Positions 40,295 through 49,329 of a stretch of DNA of 64,000 bases are shown here, in pieces (the stretch's first letter is position 1; the number at the start of each line of letters is the position of its first letter). The position numbers and the translations under genes are program-made. Origin of the DNA: Phycisphaerales bacterium. Lineage in GTDB: Bacteria > Planctomycetota > Phycisphaerae > Phycisphaerales > UBA1924. The DNA is taken from the NCBI GenBank assembly GCA_029260265.1, contig JAJDDO010000024.1, positions 62,001 to 126,000 of the forward strand. Direction: 5' to 3'. Under the pieces are notes generated by a model that ran no database searches, was not told the DNA's origin, and saw only the letters and a list, made by a program, of their open reading frames with translations.

Positions 40295-41902
40295 TCACCC
40301 CTCTGGGCTTTGGCTCGGGTGGATGCTCCGCTCGTTGCCAAACCCATACGCCTCGGGATCGAGGTACTTGCCGTGGTGGTGCTCGTCTTTGTCTTCCTCG
40401 ACGATGATCGGGCGTGCAAGCGCCGATGCATCGTGGCGGATACCGGTGAGCTGCCACGAGACCTTGGCCCCCGCCGCGCCGCCGGCGATCGCGAACTCAT
40501 TGGTCGAGACCTCCGAGCTGATATAGAGGTTCGGCATCGGTGCGCCGATCGCGGTGAGCTGATACCGGAAGGTTTTATTGAGCGCCTCGAAGTAATCCGG
40601 CAGCGTGATGATCGCGTTACCATCGTTGTCGAGCAACGCCACGCCGTTGTAGATGTTCATCATGTCGGGTGATTCGACGAACGAGTGCGAGAGGTATTTC
40701 GTCTCCGGTTCGATCGGGTGGTCAATTTTGAACGAGCCAGAGGTTTTCGAGAGCGTGCCGGTGATATGGACATCGCCGCTAAAGTAGCCGGCCCATTGTG
40801 TACCGACGCCCGACGCGGTGCCGTAGATGCCATAAGCGGTGTCTGTTCCGGTCGATGCCTGTGCGCTGCCATAGACGCCGTACCCTCTGCGGAATGACAG
40901 TGTGCCCGCGGTGATTGCACTGCCCTGGATTCCGGCAAGGAAGAGTCCGGTCGAATCGCTTGAGCCGGCAAGGCCGCGAACACCGACTCGATTGCCACTC
41001 CCGTCTTCCTGTGCTCGCCCTTCAACCCCTGCTTCTCCGCCCCAGCCAAGGATCCCGACGCCGTTTCCGGCAACCGAAGTATTGAATGCCTCCACTCCAT
41101 ACCCGTCATTGGCAAGGGTGACATTGGTTCCAGCGCCAAGGTGCGTCGCGAAGAGACCGTTGCCGCTGCTGGTCTGGGCATAGATGCCTGTGCCAGAGCT
41201 GGATACGCCGTTCACACCGCGTCCAGTCGGCGCATTGCCGTACACACCCCATCCACCAGCAGCGTGCGAGCCATACACACCGATCCCGAGCGTCCCCTGT
41301 CCCAGGTTGCGTCCTCGCACACCCGAAGAGAGCCCCCCCGGAGAGCTTGAGGAGATCTCGCCAAGCACACCGATTGCGCTGGTGGATGTTGATTGGCTGG
41401 CGCCCTCGACCGCGGGCGTGGTGCCCGAGGTGTTCGAGTGCTGCCCAACTATTGCGGTACCCGTTGACGAGGTCGATATGACCTCAAAGACGGTTGATGA
41501 CGAATCCACGACCGAGAACGGTGTGTCGATCGATCCCGCAGAGTTTGCACGCACCGCGTTGAGAGCTCGAGGGGTCTCCCGCAGCCTCGTCCTCGGTGTC
41601 AGCGGCGTGCCATCGACCGTGATCGACAACCACCGCGAGCTGCTATTCAGCAACGCGCTGGGGAAATCAATCTCGACGGTGAATACCCCATCAGCCACAG
41701 ATACATTGCTCACCGTATCCACCGCGAGCGCAAACCCGCCCGATGCGGAATCGGCGAGTTGGAAGGTCATATCGTAAGTCCCATTGGCCGGGACCCCGCC
41801 GTCCATCAATGAACCCTGATAAGTGAACGGCTCGGCGTGTGCGCCGCCGGCCAAGGCGGCGATGACGACGGTAGCGAATAGTGGCTTGATGGAATGATGC
41901 AT
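40295..41902 (-). CDS. secreted repeat-rich surface protein
   Basis: A 535-residue protein with a signal peptide (MHHSIKPLFATVVIAALAGGAHA). It begins with a conserved exported domain (FTYQGSLMDGGVPANGTYDMTFQLAD). Residues 130-390 are Gly/Ser-rich repeats of the form GIGVYGSH, WGVYGNA, GTGIYAQT, GVGILGWGG, resembling beta-helical fibre proteins. The C-terminal 140 residues (KIDHPIEPETKYLSHSFVESPDMMNIYNG) match a conserved ending of such proteins. AGGAG and a TACACT (-10, 41937-41942) precede the start. It is probably a cell-surface or adhesive fibre. Confidence 0.8.
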   Translation of the reverse strand: MHHSIKPLFATVVIAALAGGAHAEPFTYQGSLMDGGVPANGTYDMTFQLADSASGGFALAVDTVSNVSVADGVFTVEIDFPSALLNSSSRWLSITVDGTPLTPRTRLRETPRALNAVRANSAGSIDTPFSVVDSSSTVFEVISTSSTGTAIVGQHSNTSGTTPAVEGASQSTSTSAIGVLGEISSSSPGGLSSGVRGRNLGQGTLGIGVYGSHAAGGWGVYGNAPTGRGVNGVSSSGTGIYAQTSSGNGLFATHLGAGTNVTLANDGYGVEAFNTSVAGNGVGILGWGGEAGVEGRAQEDGSGNRVGVRGLAGSSDSTGLFLAGIQGSAITAGTLSFRRGYGVYGSAQASTGTDTAYGIYGTASGVGTQWAGYFSGDVHITGTLSKTSGSFKIDHPIEPETKYLSHSFVESPDMMNIYNGVALLDNDGNAIITLPDYFEALNKTFRYQLTAIGAPMPNLYISSEVSTNEFAIAGGAAGAKVSWQLTGIRHDASALARPIIVEEDKDEHHHGKYLDPEAYGFGNERSIHPSQSPEG

Positions 41903-41936
41903 GTTGATTCTCCTGTGCAACTCGAATGAAGGCGAG

Positions 41937-41942
41937 AGTGTA
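41937..41942 (-). promoter_or_regulatory. -10 hexamer TACACT of the surface protein gene
   Basis: On the minus strand TACACT lies 34 bases before the ATG at 41902, with AGGAG close to the start. Confidence 0.42.
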
Positions 41943-42010
41943 CCAGATGGCATGAGATCGACCAAACTCCACGATGAAATGCCCTATTCTGGGCCATAAG
42001 AGGGGCTTGC

Positions 42011-42973
42011 GTGTTCAAGAAAAGCACAAAGCGATCGCCGAACAGGCTCAATTCTCCTCAATGTCCCAGGTGCGGATACGACCAATCAGGGATAATTGAA
42101 TCCTGGACTGATCGGTGCCCGCTCGAAGGACGATGCGCAGAATGCGGCCTGGACTTTGCATGGGCGATTGTGATGGATCCATCACGCGAGGAACTCCATT
42201 GGTACAGCGAGCACGGCTCATCGCTCAAGGCATCGCTGCTGCGAACACCAAAGACAATCATGATGATGCTGCTTCCCCATCGGTTCTGGCGAGAGGTGAG
42301 TGTCATGACCGAGGTTCGGCTCAAGGCACTCGGATGCTGGATCTTCGTGTTGCTTCTCCTCATGCATCTTGTGGCATCGATCCCCGTGTCAATCGGGGCT
42401 TGGATGATCGGCGACCGGTGGCTGAATGGCAGTTTTACCCAGTACCTCGAGATCCACGGCGTGATGGGCGTGTCTCGGATTCTCTTCAATGGTGTTTTTT
42501 CAGAAGTGGCGTATCTGGAGTTTCAGAACGGCGGCGGGCTGAAGCTGTACCTCGGTGATTACTACGCCACGGGCCTCTCGGGTGCGTACCTGATCCCGTT
42601 TGGTTATGGAGCGATGGCATTTGTCTGGTTCATTGTTTTGATGGTGGTGCCGACGACAAGGCGCATGGCCAAGCTGCGTGCTGCCCATGTCGTGCGTGCC
42701 GGGTTGCTGAGCCTGCTCGCATCGGGAATGATCTATGAAATCTCCCGTTTCGCGGTTGGCGTGGTGACAAGCCTCGATGCTTATCCCCTCTGGACGGACC
42801 TGGTCGGGGGTCTTGTATTCTTGCTCTTTGCGGTCTGGATGCTGCTCTTCTGGGGGGCCGCGGTCCGCATCGGTTGGCGCATCCGCCCCTCGTGGCTGCT
42901 GATTGTGCTCGGTTCGATCGCGTCTGCTCTGGGTGGTATCGTCATGGTGCTGATGCCGATGCACTTCATATAA
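42011..42973 (+). CDS. zinc-ribbon polytopic membrane protein
   Basis: A 320-residue protein. Residues 17-50 form a zinc ribbon (CPRCGYDQSG...CPLEGRCAECGLDFAW). About six hydrophobic helices follow, in two groups (WIFVLLLLMHLVASIPVSIGAWM; MAFVWFIVLMVVP and others). This type of protein is frequent in Phycisphaerae genomes as I know them, and its function is unknown. The start is GTG at 42011, with AGAGGGG just upstream and TATTCT as a possible -10. Confidence 0.75.
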   Translation: MFKKSTKRSPNRLNSPQCPRCGYDQSGIIESWTDRCPLEGRCAECGLDFAWAIVMDPSREELHWYSEHGSSLKASLLRTPKTIMMMLLPHRFWREVSVMTEVRLKALGCWIFVLLLLMHLVASIPVSIGAWMIGDRWLNGSFTQYLEIHGVMGVSRILFNGVFSEVAYLEFQNGGGLKLYLGDYYATGLSGAYLIPFGYGAMAFVWFIVLMVVPTTRRMAKLRAAHVVRAGLLSLLASGMIYEISRFAVGVVTSLDAYPLWTDLVGGLVFLLFAVWMLLFWGAAVRIGWRIRPSWLLIVLGSIASALGGIVMVLMPMHFI

Positions 42974-42988
42974 TCGGGCTCTCGCGTC

Positions 42989-42994
42989 TACACT
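42989..42994 (+). promoter_or_regulatory. -10 hexamer TACACT, leaderless start of glyA
   Basis: TACACT ends six bases before the glyA ATG. There is no Shine-Dalgarno. This is notable because glyA should be strongly expressed. Confidence 0.5.
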
Positions 42995-43000
42995 TCGGGC

Positions 43001-44317
43001 ATGAGCACCCAAGAAACAAGCACCGCCCAGACGATCGATTCCGCAGTCCTTGATGTCATCGCCCGGACCGATCCGGCCGTGGCTGAGATCGTCCGCGACG
43101 AGATGGATCGCCAAGAGCACACGATCGAGTTGATCGCCAGCGAGAACCATGCATCACCGGCGACGATGCTCGCCGGCGGGACCTGCATGACCAACAAATA
43201 CGCCGAGGGGTACCCCGGGCGTCGTTACTACGGCGGTTGCGCTCACCACGACACCGTCGAGCAGCTCGCCCGTGATCGCGCCAAGCAGATGTTCGGGTGC
43301 AGGTTCGCCAATGTGCAGCCGCACTCGGGCGCGCAGGCCAACACCGCGGCGTTCATGGCGATGATGGAGCCGGGCGATACCTTCCTGTCGCTCGTGCTCA
43401 AGGACGGCGGGCACCTCTCGCATGGGATGTTCCTTAACTTCTCGGGAATCTTCTACAAGCCCGTCCACTACGCCCTGCACTACGACAAGAACCACCCACA
43501 GCACGAGCAGATTGACTATGAATCCGTCCGCGCCGCAGCCCACGAGCACAAGCCCAAGATGATCCTCTGCGGGTACTCCGCCTACCCGCGGGTGATCGAC
43601 TTTGCCAAGTTCCGCGAGATCGCCGACGAGGTCGGCGCGACGCTGATGGCCGACATCGCGCACATCTCCGGATTGGTCGCCGCCGGCGTGCACCCCTCGC
43701 CGTTCCCGCACGCGCACATCGTCACGACCACCACACACAAATCCCTCCGCGGTCCACGCGGCGGGCTCATCATGACCAACGACGAAGACCTCAACAAGCT
43801 CATCAACCGCAATGTGTTCCCAGGTGTACAGGGCGGGCCGTTGATGCACATCATCACCGCCAAAGCCGTCGCGTTTGGCGAGGCGCTCACGCCGGAGTTC
43901 AAAGCCTACCAGCAGCAGGTCGTCAAGAACGCCCAGGCGCTCGCGGCTGCGATGATTGACAACGGATTCCGCATCACCTCCGGCGGCACCGACAACCACC
44001 TCATGCTCGTCGATCTCACCGTCAAGGATCCAGACCTCACAGGCAAAGAAGCGGAAAAATGGCTCGAAGCCGCCGGGATCATCACCAACAAGAACGGCAT
44101 CCCCGACGATCCGCGCTCGCCGATGATTACCTCTGGCTTGCGCCTCGGCACCCCCGCAACCACCACCCGCGGGTTTGGTGAATCCGAGATGAAGCAGATC
44201 GCCGACTGGATCGATCGAGTCATCGTTTCTAAGGGCGATGAAGCGATGATCTCGCAGGTGCGCACCGAAGTCCGCGCGATGTGCGTCAAGTTCCCGCTGA
44301 CCCACGCGAGCGTGTAA
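43001..44317 (+). CDS. glyA: serine hydroxymethyltransferase
   Basis: A 438-residue PLP enzyme interconverting serine and glycine with tetrahydrofolate, the main source of one-carbon units. Landmarks: ELIASENHASPATMLAGGTCMTNKYAEGYPGRRYYGGC, NVQPHSGAQANTAAFMAM, DIAHISGLVAAGVHPSPFPHA and the PLP lysine in TTTHKSLRGPRGG. C-terminal residues TSGLRLGTPATTTRGFGESEM complete the active site. The mRNA is predicted to be leaderless. The pentapeptide gene follows after three bases and is probably cotranscribed. Confidence 0.97.
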   Translation: MSTQETSTAQTIDSAVLDVIARTDPAVAEIVRDEMDRQEHTIELIASENHASPATMLAGGTCMTNKYAEGYPGRRYYGGCAHHDTVEQLARDRAKQMFGCRFANVQPHSGAQANTAAFMAMMEPGDTFLSLVLKDGGHLSHGMFLNFSGIFYKPVHYALHYDKNHPQHEQIDYESVRAAAHEHKPKMILCGYSAYPRVIDFAKFREIADEVGATLMADIAHISGLVAAGVHPSPFPHAHIVTTTTHKSLRGPRGGLIMTNDEDLNKLINRNVFPGVQGGPLMHIITAKAVAFGEALTPEFKAYQQQVVKNAQALAAAMIDNGFRITSGGTDNHLMLVDLTVKDPDLTGKEAEKWLEAAGIITNKNGIPDDPRSPMITSGLRLGTPATTTRGFGESEMKQIADWIDRVIVSKGDEAMISQVRTEVRAMCVKFPLTHASV

Positions 44318-44320
44318 GTT

Positions 44321-44983
44321 ATGGTCAGCCGCATCGAGCCCGAGAAACCCGACGAGGAGATCGATTTTCACGAACCGCTCGATGTAATTGATGTGCGTGA
44401 ACTGCGTAGTCTAAAACCGATATACGAGGTTCAACTCGCGGGCATCCCCGATGCACCCTTGCACGGAAAAGAGTTCTCAATATCGATTGGGCAGGTGCTT
44501 GGTCGGGCACTCATGGAGTCTACATTGTCGGGGTTCAGCCTCGTAGATGTAGCACTCGTGCGAGCTGATTGTTCAAACGCGACATGGGTGGACGCCCGGA
44601 TAGTCCGCACAAGATTCGACGGCTGCAAACTCACAGGGTTCGACGCACGGGGCGGCGAGCTCCGTGATGTGGTCTTCAACGAATGCAAAATGTCGGATAC
44701 ATTCATGGTTGAATCCAAACTCACTCGTGTCCGCTTCGATGGCTGCAAAATCAGCGGGCTCGATCTGTGCGATTCCAAAGTCAACTCGGTCGCGATCCGA
44801 GGGTGTGATGCTCGTAATCTTCGGCTGATGGGCGCGAAGATCGAGCTGCTTGATCTGCGAGGGAGCATGATCGAAGGCATCGCGATCGACCCCGGGTCGG
44901 TGGGCGGAGTAATCATCGACCCGATGCAGTCGTGTGCGATCGCGTCGGCCTTGGGGGCTCGGGTGATGGATCTGCACGAGTAG
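44321..44983 (+). CDS. pentapeptide-repeat protein
   Basis: A 220-residue protein whose central part is a right-handed beta-helix of A(D/N)LxX-like pentads: VDARIVRTRFDGCKLTGFDARG, DVVFNECKMSDTFMVESKLTRVRFDGCKISGLDLCDS. The C-terminal part (LLDLRGSMIEGIAIDP...VIIDPMQSCAIASALGARVMDL) is a conserved ending of one subgroup. It starts three bases after glyA. Some pentapeptide proteins mimic DNA and protect gyrase, but this cannot be claimed here. Function unknown. Confidence 0.82.
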   Translation: MVSRIEPEKPDEEIDFHEPLDVIDVRELRSLKPIYEVQLAGIPDAPLHGKEFSISIGQVLGRALMESTLSGFSLVDVALVRADCSNATWVDARIVRTRFDGCKLTGFDARGGELRDVVFNECKMSDTFMVESKLTRVRFDGCKISGLDLCDSKVNSVAIRGCDARNLRLMGAKIELLDLRGSMIEGIAIDPGSVGGVIIDPMQSCAIASALGARVMDLHE

Positions 44984-44991
44984 TCGGCGGG

Positions 44992-45312
44992 TTATCGCTT
45001 ATCGATGTTGCGGTAGTTGTGGTCGATCAGCACATCGCCCCAGTCCCAGATCCCTTTGGCGGTGCGGCTCGCGTTTTTGACCTTGATGTAGGTGATCGAC
45101 CCGTTGCGGTGAATTCGGAAGATCTGGTCCTCTGTCCCCGCGACGCCGACGACCTCCGCCGGGTCTGGTTCAGTGTCGTTGGCTGGTTGCCCCATCCCGC
45201 CGATGAGCAGCCCCGCGAGAAGGGCAACTGCGGATGCCGCACCGATCTTCCACCGGGCGTTGGAGCGTTCGAGGGCTGCGAGTCGTGATTCGGTTGTTGG
45301 TGTGCTGTTCAT
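44992..45312 (-). CDS. small membrane-anchored protein
   Basis: A 106-residue protein with a short coiled-coil-like N-terminus (SRLAALERSNARWK), one transmembrane helix (IGAASAVALLAGLLIGGM) and a soluble domain of about 55 residues (QIFRIHRNGSITYIKVKNASRTAKGIWDWGDVLIDHNYRN). No family recognised, but the domain looks conserved and beta-rich. A CATACT ends six bases before the ATG, similar to other leaderless starts. It lies 48 bases downstream of rarD on the same strand. Confidence 0.68.
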   Translation of the reverse strand: MNSTPTTESRLAALERSNARWKIGAASAVALLAGLLIGGMGQPANDTEPDPAEVVGVAGTEDQIFRIHRNGSITYIKVKNASRTAKGIWDWGDVLIDHNYRNIDKR

Positions 45313-45360
45313 GGCATCAGTATGACCGCGATCAAGCCCCGGTGCTGACAGGTTTACCGG

Positions 45361-46383
45361 TTATTCGAGCATCTCGGTCGCGGTTGCTGCCCGCGATTGG
45401 CGGTGCCCGCGGATCATGTCCCAGCTGTAGATGCCGACCGCAACCCAGATAATCGCGAACGCGACAAACTTCAACGGCGTAAAATGCTCGCCGAAGAACA
45501 GCACCGCAAGCACAAGCTGCCCAGTCGGCGCAGAGTATTGCAGCAACCCGACCGTGCTCAACGGCAGCAACCTGACGGCACTGGTAAAACAGATCAATGG
45601 CACTATGGTGACGATCCCCGCCAGCACCATCACGGCCGAAACCCAGACGGGGGTTTGCTCTGCCAAGAACACGCCTTGATCATTTCTGTGCAACCAGACA
45701 AGCAGCAGCGCACACAACGGTAGCAGCAACATCATCTCGAAGCTCAGCCCAACACTGGGCCCGACATTGGCCTTCTTGCGGAGCAACCCATACAGCCCAA
45801 AGCTCCCGGGCAGCAGCAGCGAGAGCCAAGGGAAACCCTTGGTCTCCGGCGCGTTCGGGTCCGCGATCATCTCGCCGAGCCCGTTGTCAATCATCGGCAC
45901 CTGGTAGCTCAGCTCGGCGTACGCCATGACGATCACCGCGGTCGACGCCAACGCAATCGCCCACCATTGCACCCGCCTCGGACGCTCGCCGAGGAACACA
46001 AACCCGAGTGCTATCGAGAACAGCGGGTTGATGTAGTACCCGAGCGATGCATGGCTGAGCCGGTCTGTTGAAACCGCGTAGATAAAAAAGTACCAGTTGA
46101 TCCCGATCAGAATCGTCGAAGGCACAAGGACCCTGAGCGATGACCGCGTCGTCGCGGCGCGGATAAACGCGCCGAGTTGCTTCGAAAACGCCAGCATGAT
46201 CAGCAAGATCGGAAGCCCAAAGATCACCCGCTGGACGAGCAACTCCATCGGGTCAGCGCCGTTTTGAGAGAGCACACGAAAATAGGTTGGCACGACAATC
46301 GCCCACCACCCGAATGCGCCGCCGGCGTAGGCAAGACCCTTGCGGGCATGTGGATATTGAGCTTGCTCGGTGGCAGGGGGCAT
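45361..46383 (-). CDS. rarD: RarD / EamA family transporter
   Basis: A 340-residue protein with ten predicted helices in two EamA repeats. RarD hallmarks are present: GLAYAGGAFGWWAIVVPTYFRVL, ELLVQRVIFGLPILL, ILIGINWYFFIYAVSTDRLSHASLGYYINPLFSIALGFVFLGERPRRVQWWAI and a closing PTGQLVLAVLFFGEHFTPLKFVAFAIIWVAV. The family name comes from E. coli, where the substrate is unknown and chloramphenicol sensitivity is affected. Predicted leaderless start from TACACT. Confidence 0.9.
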   Translation of the reverse strand: MPPATEQAQYPHARKGLAYAGGAFGWWAIVVPTYFRVLSQNGADPMELLVQRVIFGLPILLIMLAFSKQLGAFIRAATTRSSLRVLVPSTILIGINWYFFIYAVSTDRLSHASLGYYINPLFSIALGFVFLGERPRRVQWWAIALASTAVIVMAYAELSYQVPMIDNGLGEMIADPNAPETKGFPWLSLLLPGSFGLYGLLRKKANVGPSVGLSFEMMLLLPLCALLLVWLHRNDQGVFLAEQTPVWVSAVMVLAGIVTIVPLICFTSAVRLLPLSTVGLLQYSAPTGQLVLAVLFFGEHFTPLKFVAFAIIWVAVGIYSWDMIRGHRQSRAATATEMLE

Positions 46384-46388
46384 CGGCG

Positions 46389-46394
46389 AGTGTA
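46389..46394 (-). promoter_or_regulatory. -10 hexamer TACACT, leaderless start of rarD
   Basis: On the minus strand TACACT ends five bases before the rarD ATG at 46383. Confidence 0.5.
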
Positions 46395-46409
46395 TGCCCG
46401 CGTGCCCAG

Positions 46410-47054
46410 CTACGCGCCGTTGATCCGACGCCGACGAGTGACAACCAACCCAAGCACGCCGAATGCGGTCAGCGAGCCGGGTGATGGCACCCGTGTGAAC
46501 CCGGTGATCTCCCAGTGCAGGTTGAGCCCAAGCCCGGGGCTGCCAAAGTCAAAGTAGCCATCAGAGTTCACAATCGGACCGATCTCGCCGCCCGAGAGCG
46601 GGGTCAAATCAAACAACGATGATCCTGGTAAAAAGGATTTGTCAAGGTCGATCTCGACAAGCATATGACCCGTTGTGTCCTTGTCGTCAATTTCCGCCAC
46701 CGCGACAAAGGAGTCGACAAGATCCGTATTCGTGTACCGGTATGAATCCCACCCCTCCTCATCACGCAGCCCATATGTACGCGGCCCAAGATGAAAGCTC
46801 GAGAGCGAAGTGAGGTACCCCCATTGCATCTGGCCCTCGTCGGGGAACGAGGCAGTCGTCGTTGTGTCAATCACCAAATCAAACCAGACTTCGGTACCCA
46901 CCACAACATTGCCAAACTGCGGATCGGTCCGGTGAATAACCTGATCAACCGCACCCGAGATCCGGTAGGTGATCATCGTGCCCGCCTCGGCGGTTGCACC
47001 GATCGACACAAGAGGGTACAGAATCAACAACATGACAGTCCGAGGCTTGCTCAT
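46410..47054 (-). CDS. secreted protein with PEP-CTERM-like sorting tail
   Basis: A 214-residue protein. The signal peptide is MSKPRTVMLLILYPLVSIGATAEA. The body is beta-rich and acidic (ITYRISGAVDQVIHRTDPQFGNVVVGTEVWFDLVID). The C-terminus has a PSPGS motif, a hydrophobic helix and RRRR, the shape of PEP-CTERM signals that an exosortase would process at the envelope. No exosortase is in this window. The start at 47054 is chosen because the signal peptide begins there and TATGCT ends six bases before it; longer in-frame starts upstream would add a polar, non-export N-terminus. Confidence 0.78.
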   Translation of the reverse strand: MSKPRTVMLLILYPLVSIGATAEAGTMITYRISGAVDQVIHRTDPQFGNVVVGTEVWFDLVIDTTTTASFPDEGQMQWGYLTSLSSFHLGPRTYGLRDEEGWDSYRYTNTDLVDSFVAVAEIDDKDTTGHMLVEIDLDKSFLPGSSLFDLTPLSGGEIGPIVNSDGYFDFGSPGLGLNLHWEITGFTRVPSPGSLTAFGVLGLVVTRRRRINGA

Positions 47055-47060
47055 GGCTTC

Positions 47061-47066
47061 AGCATA
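47061..47066 (-). promoter_or_regulatory. -10 hexamer TATGCT, leaderless start of the PEP-CTERM-like gene
   Basis: On the minus strand TATGCT ends six bases before the ATG at 47054. It is a weaker member of the TAnnnT group. Confidence 0.4.
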
Positions 47067-47110
47067 CACCATGTGCGTCCGATCGCAACTCACCTGCCAG
47101 ATCCTCTTGT

Positions 47111-47686
47111 TTATGGAAGAACGGGAATCGTCGCGGCGTTGGGCCACATCGAGGCAAAGATGCCCGCGGTGACCAGTGAGAAGATCACGCCGTCAATGAA
47201 TCCGGTGATGATAAACCGCGTTGGCTTGCCAAGGAAAAAATCATTGGCGAGTCCGCCGAAGCAATGCCCAAGCACCGCCGCGGTGCCCGCGACCCGGAAG
47301 ACCTCAAGGTAATCGCCGCCGGGTGAGATCGACAGCTGCGTGATGTAGGCAACGAAGGTTGAGATCACGAGGTAGCTCAAGAAGGTCTTGAGCAGGTTCA
47401 TCGCGAACTTGGGCTGGTTGCCGACCGTGATGATCCCCCAAGGACCCTCTTTCCACCGTGTGAGGTACGGCTCGGATTTGAGATCCACGCCGTGGCAGCC
47501 GGGGAACATGTACAGGCCGGGCTTGATGTTCAAGGGTTTGATCGCATCGTGAAACGCGCCCTCTTCGGGCATGGTCTGGATGTCCTTGTTGTGGTACCCC
47601 AGCGCCATCCAGATGATCGCGCTGACCACAAAGACCGCGACACTCGAGATCAAAATCGGGAGCCAGAGGGCAAGCAGTTCGTTCAT
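47111..47686 (-). CDS. conserved-looking polytopic membrane protein, function unknown
   Basis: A 191-residue protein with an N-terminal helix (LWLPILISSVAVFVVSAIIWMAL), a soluble loop (YHNKDIQTMPEEGAFHDAIKPLNIKPGLYMFPGCHG) and three further helices in the second half (FLSYLVISTFVAYITQL; VFRVAGTAAVLGHCFGG; FIITGFIDGVIFSLVTAGIF). I do not recognise a domain. GAAGGGA precedes the ATG, and TATCCT about 45 bases upstream may be the -10. It is followed by the PEP-CTERM-like gene on the same strand. Confidence 0.7.
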   Translation of the reverse strand: MNELLALWLPILISSVAVFVVSAIIWMALGYHNKDIQTMPEEGAFHDAIKPLNIKPGLYMFPGCHGVDLKSEPYLTRWKEGPWGIITVGNQPKFAMNLLKTFLSYLVISTFVAYITQLSISPGGDYLEVFRVAGTAAVLGHCFGGLANDFFLGKPTRFIITGFIDGVIFSLVTAGIFASMWPNAATIPVLP

Positions 47687-47804
47687 GTTGGTGTCCCTTC
47701 TTCATTGGTTGTCATGTGCAGCAACCGCAGGATACCAGAAATACAATGAGAAAGAAACCCGCACACAACATGCGTGTTTCTCGGGATAACTTGATGCGAA
47801 AATC

Positions 47805-48425
47805 TTATTCTGCGTTGGTCGGCATGTGCTCAAGCACGCTATCGATCAGCCCGTACTCGACCATCTCTTTGTCATCGAGCCAGAGGTTGCGATCGCAGTC
47901 GCGATGGACTTTTTCTTGTGTTTGTCCGGTCGCCCTGGAGTAGATCCCGTACAGCCGATCACGCAGCCGGAGCATTTCCTTGGCCTCGATCTCCAGATCG
48001 GTCGCCTGCCCCTCCATGATCCCAGAGATCAAAGGCTGGTGCATCAGGTTGCGGGCGTTGGTCAACGCGTAGCGTTTGCCCTTGGTGCCCGAGCACGCGA
48101 TGACCGAACCCATCGAGGCGGCCTGCCCGATGATGTAGGTGCAGATATCCGGTTTGATGTAGTTCATCGTGTCGACGATCCCCAACCCCGCGGTGACCGA
48201 GCCACCCGGAGAGTTGACATACACATGGATATCGGCGTTGGCATCCTCGTTGGCAAGGAAGAGCAACTGGGCAACAATCAGGTTGGCCATCTCGTCGCCG
48301 ACACCGCCGGTGACGAAGATGATCCGGTCCTTGAGCAGCCGAGAGAAAATGTCATATGAACGCTCGCCGCGACCGGTTTGTTCGATCACGATCGGGACGA
48401 GGTGTGCGCTTGGTGAGGTGGTCAT
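47805..48425 (-). CDS. clpP: ATP-dependent Clp protease proteolytic subunit (second paralogue)
   Basis: A 206-residue serine protease subunit. The catalytic triad is intact: S104 in GQAASMGS, H129 in NLMHQP and the Asp in [10 protein letters not shown]. The substrate strand [12 protein letters not shown] and the N-terminal [16 protein letters not shown] are canonical. The ATG at 48425 fits the family start; upstream in-frame TTG is rejected. It lies 58 bases after the other clpP on the same strand, so both are probably cotranscribed, and may form a hetero-oligomeric ClpP as in other bacteria with two paralogues. No clpX or clpA is next to them. Confidence 0.94.
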   Translation of the reverse strand: MTTSPSAHLVPIVIEQTGRGERSYDIFSRLLKDRIIFVTGGVGDEMANLIVAQLLFLANEDANADIHVYVNSPGGSVTAGLGIVDTMNYIKPDICTYIIGQAASMGSVIACSGTKGKRYALTNARNLMHQPLISGIMEGQATDLEIEAKEMLRLRDRLYGIYSRATGQTQEKVHRDCDRNLWLDDKEMVEYGLIDSVLEHMPTNAE

Positions 48426-48483
48426 GGTTTCATCAGCCTTGTGACTGGGTGTGATTAAAAAGTACAATCAACGATCGTCAGCA

Positions 48484-49080
48484 TTACGATTTCATCATCT
48501 TCATTTCCTGAGGCGGCTCAGTAAGCACCTCGTCAACCAACCCGTAGGCTTTGGCTTCGGGAGCATCGAAATACTTGTCACGCTCAGAATCCTCGCGGAC
48601 CTGCTCGGGGCTCTGCCCGGTGTTCTGAGCGATGATGTCGATCAGCGTCTGCTTGCTCTTGACGATCTGCTCGGCCTGCAACCGGATGTCCTCAGCCTGC
48701 CCGGTGATCCCGCCGTAGGGCTGATGGATCATCACCTTGGCGTGAGGCAAAATAAACCGGCGACCCTTCGTCCCGGCGGTCAACAGAACCGACCCGCCAG
48801 AGTACGCCCGACCGATGCAATAGGTCGCGATCGGAGAACTCAGGAAACGCATGGTGTCGTAAAGAGCCAAGGTATCGTCCACAGCACCCCCGGGGGAGTT
48901 GATGTAGAAGTTGATTTCTTGGTTCTTACGCTGATTTTCGAGGTACAACATCTGCATCATCACGCGGGACGCGGATGCTTGATTGATCTCGCCAATAAGA
49001 AAGACAATCCGATTTTCGAGCAAAAGCTCGTCGATGGACATCTCACGGGTTCTTTGGTAGCTAACCGAGGCTGCGGGCAT
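48484..49080 (-). CDS. clpP: ATP-dependent Clp protease proteolytic subunit (first paralogue)
   Basis: A 198-residue ClpP with triad S94 (GRAYSGGS), H119 (VMIHQPYGG) and Asp in REDSERDKYF. It diverges from its neighbour: the serine motif is AYSGGS rather than AASMGS, and the N-terminus (ELLLENRIVFLIGEINQASASRV) is that of the Leu/Glu-Leu group. The ATG at 49080 is preceded by CAGGGA. It is the first gene of the pair. Two different ClpP subunits suggest asymmetric rings that require each other for activation. Confidence 0.94.
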   Translation of the reverse strand: MPAASVSYQRTREMSIDELLLENRIVFLIGEINQASASRVMMQMLYLENQRKNQEINFYINSPGGAVDDTLALYDTMRFLSSPIATYCIGRAYSGGSVLLTAGTKGRRFILPHAKVMIHQPYGGITGQAEDIRLQAEQIVKSKQTLIDIIAQNTGQSPEQVREDSERDKYFDAPEAKAYGLVDEVLTEPPQEMKMMKS

Positions 49081-49329
49081 AAGTCTTTCCCTGACAAGCA
49101 ACAACAGTGAATTCGAACCTCGCCGACGCCCGGAAACGCTCCGAACAGGCAGTAGGCCCGGTTCTTAGCATCGGTTATCCCGCCGCAGAGCATGATTGCT
49201 CCATGCGATCTGACGAAGAAATCCATCGAGGACAAGATCCAATACCGTATTGAGTATCCGCCCGCGGGCAACTACAGTTGACGCCCGAGCGGTCGCAAAT
49301 GTTTGTGATCGTGGGATAAGTCCTTCTCG
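49081..49329. other. divergent promoter region clpP / phosphoesterase
   Basis: The 249 bases carry a TTGACG (49279-49284), a 10-bp palindrome GCCCGCGGGC (49260-49269) and a GAGCA-TGAT-TGCTC hairpin. No gene or clear complete promoter is visible. Confidence 0.35.
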
